A stretch of 64,000 nucleotides of DNA from Pseudomonas mandelii (lineage in GTDB: Bacteria; Pseudomonadota; Gammaproteobacteria; Pseudomonadales; Pseudomonadaceae), in the NCBI RefSeq assembly GCF_006438925.1, contig NZ_RCZA01000011.1:21698-85697 (forward strand), in the 5' to 3' direction. Numbering within the stretch: position 1 is the stretch's first letter; each line of letters starts with the position of its first letter. Position numbers and translations under genes: made by a program. The notes beneath the pieces were generated by a model. It was not told where the DNA came from, did not search any database, and saw only the letters and a list, made by a program, of their open reading frames with translations. This document shows positions 50,919 to 59,449 of this stretch, piece by piece.

Positions 50919-51515
50919 TCAACGCGCGTTAAGGGTTTGCCAACAGGGTATGCCGAAATGGCCGAGCAGCTCAGCGGTTTCGCACAGCGGTAACCCGACC
51001 ACCGCCGAGTAACTGCCATTGAGGCCGGCGACAAACACCGCACCGAGCCCTTGAATGCCGTAGCCGCCGGCCTTGTCCTGCGGCTCGCCGCTGGCCCAGT
51101 AGGCCACCGCTTCATCACGACTGATGTTGCGAAAGCGCACCAGACTGCGCACGACCCGAGACTCGCAACGCTCACCCTCTCGCAGTGCAATCGCCGTCAG
51201 GACTTCATGCTCACACCCGGACAACATCATAAGCATGGCGCACGCCTCGGCTTCATCAACCGGCTTGCCGAGAATTTTTCCGTCCAGCACCACGGCGGTG
51301 TCGGCGCCCAGCACGCAAAAGTCTGCAGCGGACACGACGGTCCCACGCCCTGCCTCAGCTTTGCAGCGCGCCAGGCGCTCGACATAGGCCGACGGAGATT
51401 CAGTTTCTAAAGGGGTTTCATCGATGTCCGCACTGATGGCGGAGAACGGCACGCCGATCTGCGTGAGCAGTTCACGCCGGCGCGGCGAGCCTGAGGCGAG
51501 GTACAGCTGTTTCAT
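50919..51515 (-). CDS. maf: Maf-like nucleoside triphosphate pyrophosphatase
   Basis: The ATG at 51513-51515 gives 198 residues; the first residues, MKQLYLASGSPRRRELLTQIG, are the family hallmark. FCVLGADTAVVLDGKILGKP near residue 68 carries the catalytic Asp. It hydrolyses non-canonical or dTTP/UTP-type triphosphates to monophosphates. Position after mreD and before rng matches the YhdE-type (dTTP/UTP) rather than the YceF-type (m7GTP) paralogue. An upstream in-frame start at 51545 would overlap the mreD region and lacks a ribosome site. Confidence 0.93.
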   Translation of the reverse strand: MKQLYLASGSPRRRELLTQIGVPFSAISADIDETPLETESPSAYVERLARCKAEAGRGTVVSAADFCVLGADTAVVLDGKILGKPVDEAEACAMLMMLSGCEHEVLTAIALREGERCESRVVRSLVRFRNISRDEAVAYWASGEPQDKAGGYGIQGLGAVFVAGLNGSYSAVVGLPLCETAELLGHFGIPCWQTLNAR

Positions 51516-51558
51516 CCAGACATCTCCCTGTCGAGGTGCGGGCAAATGCCTGACCGAA

Positions 51559-52050
51559 TTAATTGATTTTGTAGCGTCGACGCAAACCGCGCAAACCGTA
51601 GCTGACCCATGGCCAGAGCAATGCGCTGACCAGTGCCGGCAAGACCAGCGCCAGCGTCGGCTGGCGATTGCCGGTCAGGGCGCTGAGCCAAAGTTGAACA
51701 AGCTGCGCGAGGCCGAAGATCACCAGGATCATCAGGCTCTGTTGCCACATCGGGAACATGCGCAGGCGTTGTTGCAGCGCCAGCACCAGATACGTAATCA
51801 GCGTCAGGATCAATGCGTTCTGGCCCAGCAGCGTGCCATAAAGCACATCTTCGGCCAGGCCCAGGCACCACGCAGTGACCATCCCGACTTTCTGCGGCAT
51901 GGCCAACGCCCAGAACGCCAGCAGCAGGGCCAGCCACAGAGGACGGAGAATTTCCATGAATTGCGGCAGCGGCGAAACGCTGAGCAGCATGCCTATGGCG
52001 AACGTCAGCCAGACCATCCAGCCGTTTCGGGAGGCAGTAGCACCAACCAT
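51559..52050 (-). CDS. mreD: Rod shape-determining protein MreD
   Basis: The 163-residue protein is very hydrophobic, with five or six membrane segments (near residues 8-24, 34-52, 56-72, 78-95, 104-122 and 135-152). It shows typical MreD spacing, with LFWALAMP and LGLAEDVLYGTLLGQNAL near residue 66. It connects cytoplasmic MreB filaments to MreC and the RodA-PBP2 elongasome. The ATG overlaps the mreC stop codon in a TAATG, so translation is coupled. maf starts 44 bases downstream. Confidence 0.94.
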   Translation of the reverse strand: MVGATASRNGWMVWLTFAIGMLLSVSPLPQFMEILRPLWLALLLAFWALAMPQKVGMVTAWCLGLAEDVLYGTLLGQNALILTLITYLVLALQQRLRMFPMWQQSLMILVIFGLAQLVQLWLSALTGNRQPTLALVLPALVSALLWPWVSYGLRGLRRRYKIN

Positions 52051-53207
52051 TATTCTCGTCCCCCAGTGGTAGCCCGCGCAGAGACAGGCGGTTTGGCTGC
52101 AGGCTTCACGGCAGCGGGTGGCGTGGCCGGCGGTTTAGCGGCCGCAGGTTGCGTCGCAGGCGGCTTGCTGGCGGCAGGTTTTGCTGGCGCAGGATGAGTT
52201 GCGGCAGGTTTGGCCGGGGTTGCGGCAGCAGGGGCAGTCGTCGGTGCAGCCGGAGTCGCGGGTGCAGCAACAGCAGCCGGGACGAGGGCAGGTTTGGGCA
52301 CGGTCGCTGGAATGATTGGCCCACCACCGTGCTGGTCCAAAGCCTCTTGCGCCTGGGCGGCTTCGTTGGCGCGCTCCTCGGCTGTACGGCCGTCGGTGAA
52401 CACCAGCAGCAAGTAACGGCTGCGGTTCAAGGCGGCGGTCGGCACGGCACGCACAATGGCGAACGGCTGACCGGAATCGTGAATCACTTCCTTGACCGTC
52501 GCCACCGGGTAACCCGCCGGGAACCGCTGCCCCAGACCGGAGCTGACCAGCAGATCACCTTCTTTAATGTCGGCGGTATCGGCCACGTGACGCAACTCCA
52601 GGCGTTCCGGGTTACCGGTGCCGCTGGCAATCGCTCGCAGACCGTTGCGGTTCACCTGCACCGGAATGCTATGAGTGGTGTCAGTCAGCAATAGCACACG
52701 AGAGGTGTACGGCATCAACTCGACCACCTGGCCCATCAGGCCGCGGGCATCGAGCACCGGCTGACCGAGGACAACACCGTCGCGCTCACCTTTATTGATG
52801 ATGATGCGATGGGTGAAGGGGTTGGGGTCCATGCCGATCAGTTCGGCCACTTCGACCTTCTCGTTGACCAGCGCGGAGGAGTTGAGCAACTCGCGCAGCC
52901 GAACGTTCTGCTCGGTGAGGGCGGCAAGCTTTTGCATGCGGCCCTGCAACAGCAGGTTTTCGGTTTTGAGTTTTTCGTTTTCGGCGACGAGCTCGGTACG
53001 GCTGCCAAATTGGCTGGCCACACCCTGCCATAGCCGCTGCGGCAGGTCGGTGATCCAGTAGGACTGCATCAGTACCAGCGACATTTGGCTACGCACTGGC
53101 TTGAGCAGTGTGAAGCGGGCATCGACCACCATCAGCGCGACCGATAGCACGACCAGCACCAACAAGCGCACGCCCAGTGAAGGCCCTTTGGTGAAAAGCG
53201 GTTTAAT
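52050..53207 (-). CDS. mreC: Rod shape-determining protein MreC, probable ATT start and long Ala/Pro tail
   Basis: The frame has one membrane segment (LLVLVVLSVALMVVDARF), a coiled coil (about residues 72-115) and the periplasmic beta domains that bind PBP2. The only standard start, GTG 53171, has no ribosome site and truncates the cytoplasmic N-terminus. An ATT at 53205-53207 lies six bases after GGAGGAG and gives IKPLFTKGPSLGVR, 385 residues in all; I chose it. The last 83 residues (52053-52301) are Ala, Pro and Lys repeats, absent from the E. coli protein. mreB is upstream and mreD overlaps. Confidence 0.9.
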   Translation of the reverse strand: MKPLFTKGPSLGVRLLVLVVLSVALMVVDARFTLLKPVRSQMSLVLMQSYWITDLPQRLWQGVASQFGSRTELVAENEKLKTENLLLQGRMQKLAALTEQNVRLRELLNSSALVNEKVEVAELIGMDPNPFTHRIIINKGERDGVVLGQPVLDARGLMGQVVELMPYTSRVLLLTDTTHSIPVQVNRNGLRAIASGTGNPERLELRHVADTADIKEGDLLVSSGLGQRFPAGYPVATVKEVIHDSGQPFAIVRAVPTAALNRSRYLLLVFTDGRTAEERANEAAQAQEALDQHGGGPIIPATVPKPALVPAAVAAPATPAAPTTAPAAATPAKPAATHPAPAKPAASKPPATQPAAAKPPATPPAAVKPAAKPPVSARATTGGRE

Positions 53208-53292
53208 AAGCCGCTCCTCCCAGGCAAATGTTCTCTTTATTCATACGGCATCAAACCGGCCTGGATGCAGACTGACAGAAGATAAACGCCAA

Positions 53293-53318
53293 CAGGCAGC
53301 ACTTCAAAGTGCTGCCTG
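53293..53318 (-). terminator. Perfect 12-bp hairpin between mreB and mreC
   Basis: CAGGCAGCACTT and AAGTGCTGCCTG pair perfectly around two bases. On the minus strand it is followed by TTGGCGTTT, a weak T-tract. It lies 32 bases after the mreB stop and could reduce mreCD expression relative to mreB. Confidence 0.6.
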
Positions 53319-53349
53319 CGCGCCAACAGCATAGATGCGTCGGGCGAGA

Positions 53350-54387
53350 TCACTCGCTCGACAGCAGGTCCATGGTGTGTTTATCCATCATTTCCAATGC
53401 ACGGCCACCGCCGCGAGCCACACAGGTCAGCGGGTCTTCGGCAACGATTACCGGCAGGCCGGTTTCCTGGGCCAGCAACTTGTCGAGGTCACGCAGCAAG
53501 GCGCCGCCACCGGTCAGTACCAGACCACGCTCGGCGATATCGGAAGCCAGTTCCGGAGGCGATTGCTCCAGCGCACTTTTCACGGCCTGAACGATGGTGG
53601 CCAGGGACTCTTGCAGAGCTTCCAGCACTTCATTGGAGTTCAGGGTGAATGCGCGTGGAACGCCTTCGGCCAGGTTACGGCCACGAACGTCGACTTCGCG
53701 AACTTCGCCGCCCGGGTAGGCAGTACCGATTTCCTGCTTGATGCGCTCGGCAGTGGATTCGCCGATCAGGCTGCCGTAGTTGCGACGCACGTAAGTGATG
53801 ATCGCTTCGTCGAAGCGGTCGCCGCCAACCCGTACGGATTCAGCGTAAACCACACCGTTCAGGGAGATCAGCGCGATTTCAGTGGTACCACCACCAATAT
53901 CGACAACCATCGAGCCGCGAGCTTCTTCAACCGGCAGGCCGGCACCGATCGCAGCAGCCATTGGCTCTTCGATCAGGAACACTTCACGGGCACCGGCACC
54001 GAGGGCCGATTCACGGATGGCACGACGCTCAACCTGGGTGGATTTGCACGGAACGCAGATCAACACACGAGGGCTAGGCTGCAGGAAGCTGTTTTCGTGA
54101 ACCTTGTTGATAAAGTATTGCAGCATCTTTTCGCAAACGCTGAAGTCGGCAATCACGCCGTCCTTCATCGGACGAATGGCAGCAATGTTGCCCGGCGTAC
54201 GGCCGAGCATGCGCTTGGCCTCGGTGCCGACAGCAACGACACTTTTCTGGTTACCGTGTGTCCGAATAGCCACAACCGAGGGCTCATTCAGGACGATACC
54301 GCGCTCGCGCACGTAAATAAGGGTGTTGGCAGTGCCCAGGTCAATGGAAAGATCGCTGGAAAACATGCCACGCAGTTTCTTGAACAT
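53350..54387 (-). CDS. mreB: Rod shape-determining protein MreB
   Basis: The 345-residue bacterial actin has DLGTANTLIYVRERGIVLNEPSVVAI near residue 16, the phosphate-binding VVDIGGGTTEIALISLNGVV near residue 160, and TGGGALLRDLDKLLAQETGLPV near residue 290. It polymerises at the inner membrane and directs lateral wall synthesis. It heads the mreBCD-maf-rng run on the minus strand and is divergent from gatCAB across 214 bases, which hold no recognisable gene and no clear consensus promoter. Confidence 0.98.
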   Translation of the reverse strand: MFKKLRGMFSSDLSIDLGTANTLIYVRERGIVLNEPSVVAIRTHGNQKSVVAVGTEAKRMLGRTPGNIAAIRPMKDGVIADFSVCEKMLQYFINKVHENSFLQPSPRVLICVPCKSTQVERRAIRESALGAGAREVFLIEEPMAAAIGAGLPVEEARGSMVVDIGGGTTEIALISLNGVVYAESVRVGGDRFDEAIITYVRRNYGSLIGESTAERIKQEIGTAYPGGEVREVDVRGRNLAEGVPRAFTLNSNEVLEALQESLATIVQAVKSALEQSPPELASDIAERGLVLTGGGALLRDLDKLLAQETGLPVIVAEDPLTCVARGGGRALEMMDKHTMDLLSSE

Positions 54388-54601
54388 GGGGAAAGGACCC
54401 TAGGCAACGCGTGGGTAAAAAAGTGCGGCAAACTCTAACAACGACAGGGATTTTGGGCAAGGCGCCAATATGTTAAATTGGCCGCTTTTCTGTGCACCAA
54501 CCCCCACAATCGCGGCCTTATGACCGTAGAAATGCGGTAGTGTTCCGACAATCTAACACACGGATAGCATCCGTTCTGTTTTCCTTCCACTGGAGAATCC
54601 C

Positions 54602-54889
54602 ATGACGCTTGAACGCTCCGACGTGGAAAAAATCGCTCATCTGGCCTGTCTGGGCCTTAATGATGCCGATCTTCCACACATCACTTCGGCCCTGAACAGC
54701 ATTCTGGGACTGGTCGACGAAATGCAGGCGGTCAATACCGACGGTATCGAGCCGCTCGCCCACCCACTGGAAGCCAGCCAGCGCCTGCGTGCAGACGTCG
54801 TGACCGAGACCAATCATCGCGAGGCCTATCAGTCCATCGCACCAGCGGTCGAAAACGGCCTGTACCTGGTTCCGAAAGTCATCGACTAA
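54602..54889 (+). CDS. gatC: Glu-tRNA(Gln)/Asp-tRNA(Asn) amidotransferase subunit C
   Basis: The 95-residue subunit shows the typical MTLERSDVEKIAHLACLGL start and MQAVNTDGIEPLAHP near residue 40. It wraps between GatA and GatB and stabilises the heterotrimer. It is first in gatCAB, with a GGAGAA ribosome site, and gatA follows after 16 bases. Pseudomonads use GatCAB mainly to make Asn-tRNA, since they carry a glutaminyl-tRNA synthetase. Confidence 0.96.
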   Translation: MTLERSDVEKIAHLACLGLNDADLPHITSALNSILGLVDEMQAVNTDGIEPLAHPLEASQRLRADVVTETNHREAYQSIAPAVENGLYLVPKVID

Positions 54890-54905
54890 AGGGAAAGAGC
54901 CTGCA

Positions 54906-56357
54906 ATGCATCAATTGACTCTGGCCGAGATCGCCCGCGGTCTCGCCGATAAAAAGTTTTCTTCCGAAGAGCTGACCAAAACCCTGCTGGCGCGTATCGC
55001 CCAGCTCGATCCGCAGCTCAACAGTTTCATCAGCCTCACCGAAGACCTGGCGCTCCAGCAGGCGAAAGCCGCTGACGCACGCCGGGCCAATGGCGAGAGC
55101 GGCGCCCTGCTCGGTGCGCCGATTGCCCACAAAGACCTGTTCTGCACCCAAGGCATCCGCACCAGCTGCGGCTCGAAGATGCTCGACAACTTTAAAGCAC
55201 CGTACGACGCCACTGTCGTTGCCAAACTGGCCGCCGCGGGTGCCGTGACGCTGGGCAAGACCAACATGGACGAATTCGCCATGGGTTCGGCCAACGAGTC
55301 GAGCTACTACGGCGCAGTGAAAAACCCGTGGAACCTGGAACACGTGCCCGGCGGTTCGTCCGGTGGTTCGGCCGCGGCCGTTGCCGCTCGTCTGTTGCCG
55401 GCCGCCACGGCGACCGACACCGGCGGCTCGATCCGCCAGCCGGCCGCGTTTACCAACCTGACCGGTCTGAAACCGACGTACGGTCGCGTTTCGCGCTGGG
55501 GCATGATCGCTTACGCCTCCAGCCTCGATCAGGGCGGCCCATTGGCGCGCACTGCCGAAGACTGCGCAATCCTGCTTCAAGGCATGGCCGGTTTCGACCC
55601 GCAAGACTCCACCAGCATCGACGAGCCCGTTCCGGATTACAGCGCCGGCCTCAACGGTTCGCTGCAAGGCCTGCGCATCGGCGTTCCTAAAGAGTATTTC
55701 AGCGCCGGTCTCGACCCGCGCATTGCCGAGCTGATCCACAACAGCGTCAAGGAGCTGGAAAAGCTCGGTGCCGTGGTCAAGGAAATCAGCCTGCCGAACA
55801 TGCAACACGCGATCCCTGCGTACTACGTGATCGCCCCGGCAGAAGCGTCTTCCAACCTGTCGCGTTTCGACGGCGTACGTTTCGGCTATCGCTGCGAAGA
55901 CCCGAAAAACCTGATCGACCTGTACAAGCGTTCCCGTGGCGAAGGCTTCGGCCCGGAAGTACAGCGCCGGATCATGGTCGGCGCCTACGCGTTGTCCGCC
56001 GGTTACTACGACGCTTACTACCTGAAGGCGCAGAAGATTCGCCGTCTGGTGAAGAACGACTTCATGGCTGCCTTTAATGAGGTCGACATCATCCTCGGCC
56101 CAACCACGCCAAACCCGGCCTGGAAGCTTGGCGCCAAGAGCAGCGACCCGGTTGCTGCGTACCTGGAAGACGTCTACACCATCACCGCCAACCTCGCCGG
56201 TCTGCCGGGCTTGTCCATGCCGGCAGGTTTTGTCGACGGCCTGCCGGTCGGCGTGCAATTGCTCGCCCCGTATTTCCAGGAAGGTCGCCTGTTGAACGTT
56301 GCTCACCAGTATCAGCTCAACACTGACTGGCACACCCGCACCCCAACCGGCTTCTGA
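54906..56357 (+). CDS. gatA: Glu-tRNA(Gln)/Asp-tRNA(Asn) amidotransferase subunit A
   Basis: The 483-residue amidase has the Ser-cisSer-Lys triad: Lys in GAPIAHKDLFCTQG near residue 77, and the serines in VPGGSSGGSAAAVAARL near residue 152 and TDTGGSIRQPAAF near residue 174. It releases ammonia from glutamine and channels it to GatB. It lies between gatC and gatB with gaps of 16 and 10 bases. The last residues reach the gatB ribosome site. No residue of the catalytic core is altered. Confidence 0.97.
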   Translation: MHQLTLAEIARGLADKKFSSEELTKTLLARIAQLDPQLNSFISLTEDLALQQAKAADARRANGESGALLGAPIAHKDLFCTQGIRTSCGSKMLDNFKAPYDATVVAKLAAAGAVTLGKTNMDEFAMGSANESSYYGAVKNPWNLEHVPGGSSGGSAAAVAARLLPAATATDTGGSIRQPAAFTNLTGLKPTYGRVSRWGMIAYASSLDQGGPLARTAEDCAILLQGMAGFDPQDSTSIDEPVPDYSAGLNGSLQGLRIGVPKEYFSAGLDPRIAELIHNSVKELEKLGAVVKEISLPNMQHAIPAYYVIAPAEASSNLSRFDGVRFGYRCEDPKNLIDLYKRSRGEGFGPEVQRRIMVGAYALSAGYYDAYYLKAQKIRRLVKNDFMAAFNEVDIILGPTTPNPAWKLGAKSSDPVAAYLEDVYTITANLAGLPGLSMPAGFVDGLPVGVQLLAPYFQEGRLLNVAHQYQLNTDWHTRTPTGF

Positions 56358-56367
56358 GGAGAAACAC

Positions 56368-57813
56368 ATGCAATGGGAAGTCGTGATCGGGCTGGAGATT
56401 CACACCCAGCTCACTACCCGGTCGAAAATCTTTTCCGGTAGTTCCACTACCTTTGGTTCCGAGCCGAATACTCAGGCCAGCCTGGTTGACCTCGGTATGC
56501 CTGGCGTATTGCCGGTGCTGAACCAGGAAGCGGTGCGCATGGCGGTGATGTTCGGTCTGGCGATTGATGCCGAGATCGGCCAGCACAACGTGTTCGCCCG
56601 TAAAAACTATTTCTACCCGGACCTGCCCAAGGGCTACCAGATCAGCCAGATGGAATTGCCGATCGTCGGCAAGGGCCACCTGGACATCGCGCTGGAAGAC
56701 GGCACGGTCAAACGCGTCGGCATCACCCGCGCGCACCTGGAAGAAGACGCCGGTAAAAGCCTGCACGAAGAATTCAGCGGCGCCACCGGCATCGACCTGA
56801 ACCGCGCCGGCACGCCGCTGCTGGAAATCGTGTCCGAGCCGGACATGCGCAGCGCCAAGGAAGCCGTGGCTTACGTCAAGGCTGTCCACGCGCTGGTCCG
56901 TTACCTGGGCATTTGCGACGGCAACATGGCCGAAGGCTCGCTGCGTTGCGACTGCAACGTGTCGATCCGTCCAAAGGGCCAGGTTGAATTCGGCACGCGC
57001 TGCGAGATCAAGAACGTCAACTCGTTCCGCTTCATCGAGAAGGCGATCAACACCGAAGTGCAGCGTCAGATCGAACTGATCGAGGACGGCGGCAGGGTGA
57101 TCCAGCAGACCCGTCTGTACGATCCGAACAAGGACGAAACCCGTCCTATGCGCAGCAAAGAGGAAGCCAACGACTACCGTTACTTCCCCGATCCAGACCT
57201 GCTGCCGGTGGTCATCGAAGACTCGTTCCTCGACGACGTGCGCGCCACCCTGCCGGAATTGCCACCGCAGAAACGCGAGCGCTTCCAGGCGCAGTTCGGT
57301 CTGTCGGTCTATGACGCCAGCGTCCTGGCCACCAGCCGCGAGCAAGCCGATTACTTCGAGAAAGTCGTGAGCATCAGCGGCGACGCCAAGCTGGCGGCCA
57401 ACTGGGTGATGGTTGAGTTGGGCAGCCTGTTGAACAAACAGGGCCTGGACATCGATCAGTCGCCGGTCTCGGCCGAACAACTGGGCGGCATGCTGCTGCG
57501 CATCACCGACAACACCATCTCCGGCAAAATCGCCAAAGTGGTGTTTGAAGCCATGGCCAACGGCGAAGGCAGCGCGGACGAGATCATCGACAAGCGTGGC
57601 CTGAAGCAAGTGACCGACACCGGCGCGATCTCGGCCGTGTTGGACGAAATGCTCGCGGCCAACGCCGAGCAGGTTGAACAATACCGCGCGGCAGACGAAG
57701 CCAAACGCGGCAAGATGTTCGGCTTCTTCGTCGGCCAGGCCATGAAAGCCTCCAAAGGCAAGGCCAACCCGCAACAGGTTAACGAACTGCTGAAAAGCAA
57801 GCTCGAAGGCTGA
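56368..57813 (+). CDS. gatB: Glu-tRNA(Gln)/Asp-tRNA(Asn) amidotransferase subunit B
   Basis: The ATG at 56368, after GAGGAG, gives 481 residues (MQWEVVIGLEIHTQLTTRSK). The kinase-like cradle contains RKNYFYPDLPKGYQISQ near residue 80 and a zinc-binding region with CDGNMAEGSLRCDCNVSIRPKG near residue 185. The C-terminal YqeY-like tRNA-binding tail spans about 405-480. It activates the misacylated tRNA and transfers the amide. It completes gatCAB, and a REPIN follows the stop. Confidence 0.97.
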   Translation: MQWEVVIGLEIHTQLTTRSKIFSGSSTTFGSEPNTQASLVDLGMPGVLPVLNQEAVRMAVMFGLAIDAEIGQHNVFARKNYFYPDLPKGYQISQMELPIVGKGHLDIALEDGTVKRVGITRAHLEEDAGKSLHEEFSGATGIDLNRAGTPLLEIVSEPDMRSAKEAVAYVKAVHALVRYLGICDGNMAEGSLRCDCNVSIRPKGQVEFGTRCEIKNVNSFRFIEKAINTEVQRQIELIEDGGRVIQQTRLYDPNKDETRPMRSKEEANDYRYFPDPDLLPVVIEDSFLDDVRATLPELPPQKRERFQAQFGLSVYDASVLATSREQADYFEKVVSISGDAKLAANWVMVELGSLLNKQGLDIDQSPVSAEQLGGMLLRITDNTISGKIAKVVFEAMANGEGSADEIIDKRGLKQVTDTGAISAVLDEMLAANAEQVEQYRAADEAKRGKMFGFFVGQAMKASKGKANPQQVNELLKSKLEG

Positions 57814-57851
57814 TGAGCATGGAGCCAGAAATAAAGCCTGGCTCTACCCCC

Positions 57852-57941
57852 TGTGGGAGCGAGCCTGCTCGCGAAAGCGGTGTCACAGTCGACAGAAATG
57901 TTGAATGTGACGCCCCCTTCGCGAGCAGGCTCGCTCCCACA
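57852..57941. repeat. REPIN, family B
   Basis: TGTGGGAGCGAGCCTGCTCG at the left and its inverted copy ending GGCTCGCTCCCACA at the right, in the spacer after gatB. Confidence 0.9.
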
Positions 57942-57962
57942 CTTGTATGTGGGAACCATTAA

Positions 57963-58337
57963 ATGAAGCGTCTGCTCAGTGCCTGTGCCCTGCTCTCGCT
58001 GCTGGCTGGTTGCGCCAGCACCGATGTCATCGATCCACACGGCTACGACAAGACCGGTGTTGCCTCGTATTACGGCGCCAAACACCAAGGTAAACGCACC
58101 GCCAGTGGCGAGCGTTTCAACAAGAATGCCCTGACCGCCGCCCACCGCCAGCTACCCTTTGGTACACGGGTGAAGGTCACCAATCTGAACAACGACAAGT
58201 CCTGTGTGGTTCGCATCAACGATCGCGGGCCACACACCCGTGGGCGTCTGATCGATGTTTCACACGAAGCGGCCGAACAACTGGGTATGCTCGGAAGCGG
58301 CACCGCGAAGGTTCGCGTGCAAGCCCTCGACGACTGA
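57963..58337 (+). CDS. Short RlpA-like lipoprotein (double-psi beta-barrel)
   Basis: The 124-residue protein starts with a lipoprotein signal (LLSACALLSLLAGCAST; lipobox LAGC, Cys at about 18). A single RlpA double-psi beta-barrel follows, with GVASYYGAKHQGKRTASGERF near residue 36 and RINDRGPHTRGRLIDVSHEAA near residue 87, including the catalytic Asp of the lytic transglycosylase family. The SPOR domain of full-length RlpA is absent, so septal targeting by denuded glycan is not expected. Position after gatB is shared with P. aeruginosa (PA4485, from memory). Confidence 0.88.
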   Translation: MKRLLSACALLSLLAGCASTDVIDPHGYDKTGVASYYGAKHQGKRTASGERFNKNALTAAHRQLPFGTRVKVTNLNNDKSCVVRINDRGPHTRGRLIDVSHEAAEQLGMLGSGTAKVRVQALDD

Positions 58338-58387
58338 TAGATGGAGCGCTGACCATTTTCGGACTTGCCGATTTACCCCTGGTCAAC

Positions 58388-59449
58388 GTGATTGAATTGC
58401 TCAGCGGCTTGCTGTTGCTGATCGCCGGCGCCGAGCTGATGGTGCGCGCAGCCGTGCGCCTCGCCTCACGCCTGCATGTACGACCGCTGATTATCGGCCT
58501 GACCATCGTCGCCCTCGGCAGCAGCGCACCGCAGATGGCGGTCAGCCTGCAAGCGACCCTGGCACAGAACGCCGACATCGCCGTCGGCAGCGTGATCGGC
58601 AGTAGCATCTTCAACATCCTCGTCACCCTCGGGCTCTCGGCGCTGATCATCCCGCTGCGGGTTTCACGGCAACTGGTGCGCCTGGATATTCCGCTGATGA
58701 TCGGCGCCAGCCTGCTGGTGTTCGTTTTGGCGTGGAACGAAGAACTGACCCGCGCCGATGGCGTGCTGCTGCTGGCGGCACTGGTGCTGTATCTGGGCCT
58801 GTTGCTGCGCCAGTCGCGGCACTCGACCCGCCCGCAATCGACGACCCACGAAGTCCCCCACGCGCCCTGGCTCAGCAGCCTGCTGATGATCGTCGTGGGT
58901 TTGGCGATGCTGGTCTACGCCGGGCACCTGCTGCTGGGCGCGGCGGTTTCGGTCGCCACCGATCTGGGGTTGTCGGAGCGGATCATCGGTTTGACCATCG
59001 TCGCCGTCAGCACCTCCCTGCCGGAACTGGCAACCTCGTTGATCGCCGCCTTGCGCGGTCAGCGCGACATCGCCGTGGGCAACGTGATCGGCAGCAACCT
59101 GTTCAATCTCTTGGGCGTGCTGGGCTTCACCGCGTTGGTCGCGCCGTCGCCGCTGTCGGTATCGCCCAACGCCCTGGATTTTGACTTGCCGGTGATGCTC
59201 GGCGTCGCGGTGTTGTGCCTGCCGGTGTTCTATTCCGGTTACCGGGTGACCCGCGCCGAAGGTCTGCTGTTTTTGGGCTTGTATCTGGCTTACGGTCTGC
59301 ACGTGGTGTCATTCACCACCGGCATGCCGCTGGCCGGCAAGCTTGAACACCTGATGCTGTTTTTTGCCCTGCCCGCGCTGGTGGCGTTTTTGCTGTTCAC
59401 GTCGCTGCGCGCCTGGCGTCGCCAACACCACAATAAGGAATTGCCATGA
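58388..59449 (+). CDS. Calcium/sodium antiporter family (CaCA, YrbG-like)
   Basis: From GTG at 58388 the protein has 353 residues and about ten membrane segments in two alpha-repeats. The second repeat has STSLPELATSL near residue 210, as expected; the first reads GSSAPQMAVSL near residue 46, with Gln where the cation-coordinating Glu is usual. The start is uncertain: the frame is open upstream to a GGAG at 58343-58346, but only CTG (58349) or ATT codons are available there. The last bases overlap the next gene in an ATGA. The ion transported cannot be told. Confidence 0.85.
   Translation: MIELLSGLLLLIAGAELMVRAAVRLASRLHVRPLIIGLTIVALGSSAPQMAVSLQATLAQNADIAVGSVIGSSIFNILVTLGLSALIIPLRVSRQLVRLDIPLMIGASLLVFVLAWNEELTRADGVLLLAALVLYLGLLLRQSRHSTRPQSTTHEVPHAPWLSSLLMIVVGLAMLVYAGHLLLGAAVSVATDLGLSERIIGLTIVAVSTSLPELATSLIAALRGQRDIAVGNVIGSNLFNLLGVLGFTALVAPSPLSVSPNALDFDLPVMLGVAVLCLPVFYSGYRVTRAEGLLFLGLYLAYGLHVVSFTTGMPLAGKLEHLMLFFALPALVAFLLFTSLRAWRRQHHNKELP

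Noticed and set aside
53169..53171. GTG as the mreC start
   Set aside because: It has no ribosome site and would remove the N-terminal residues ahead of the membrane segment, while an ideal GGAGGAG lies upstream of the ATT.
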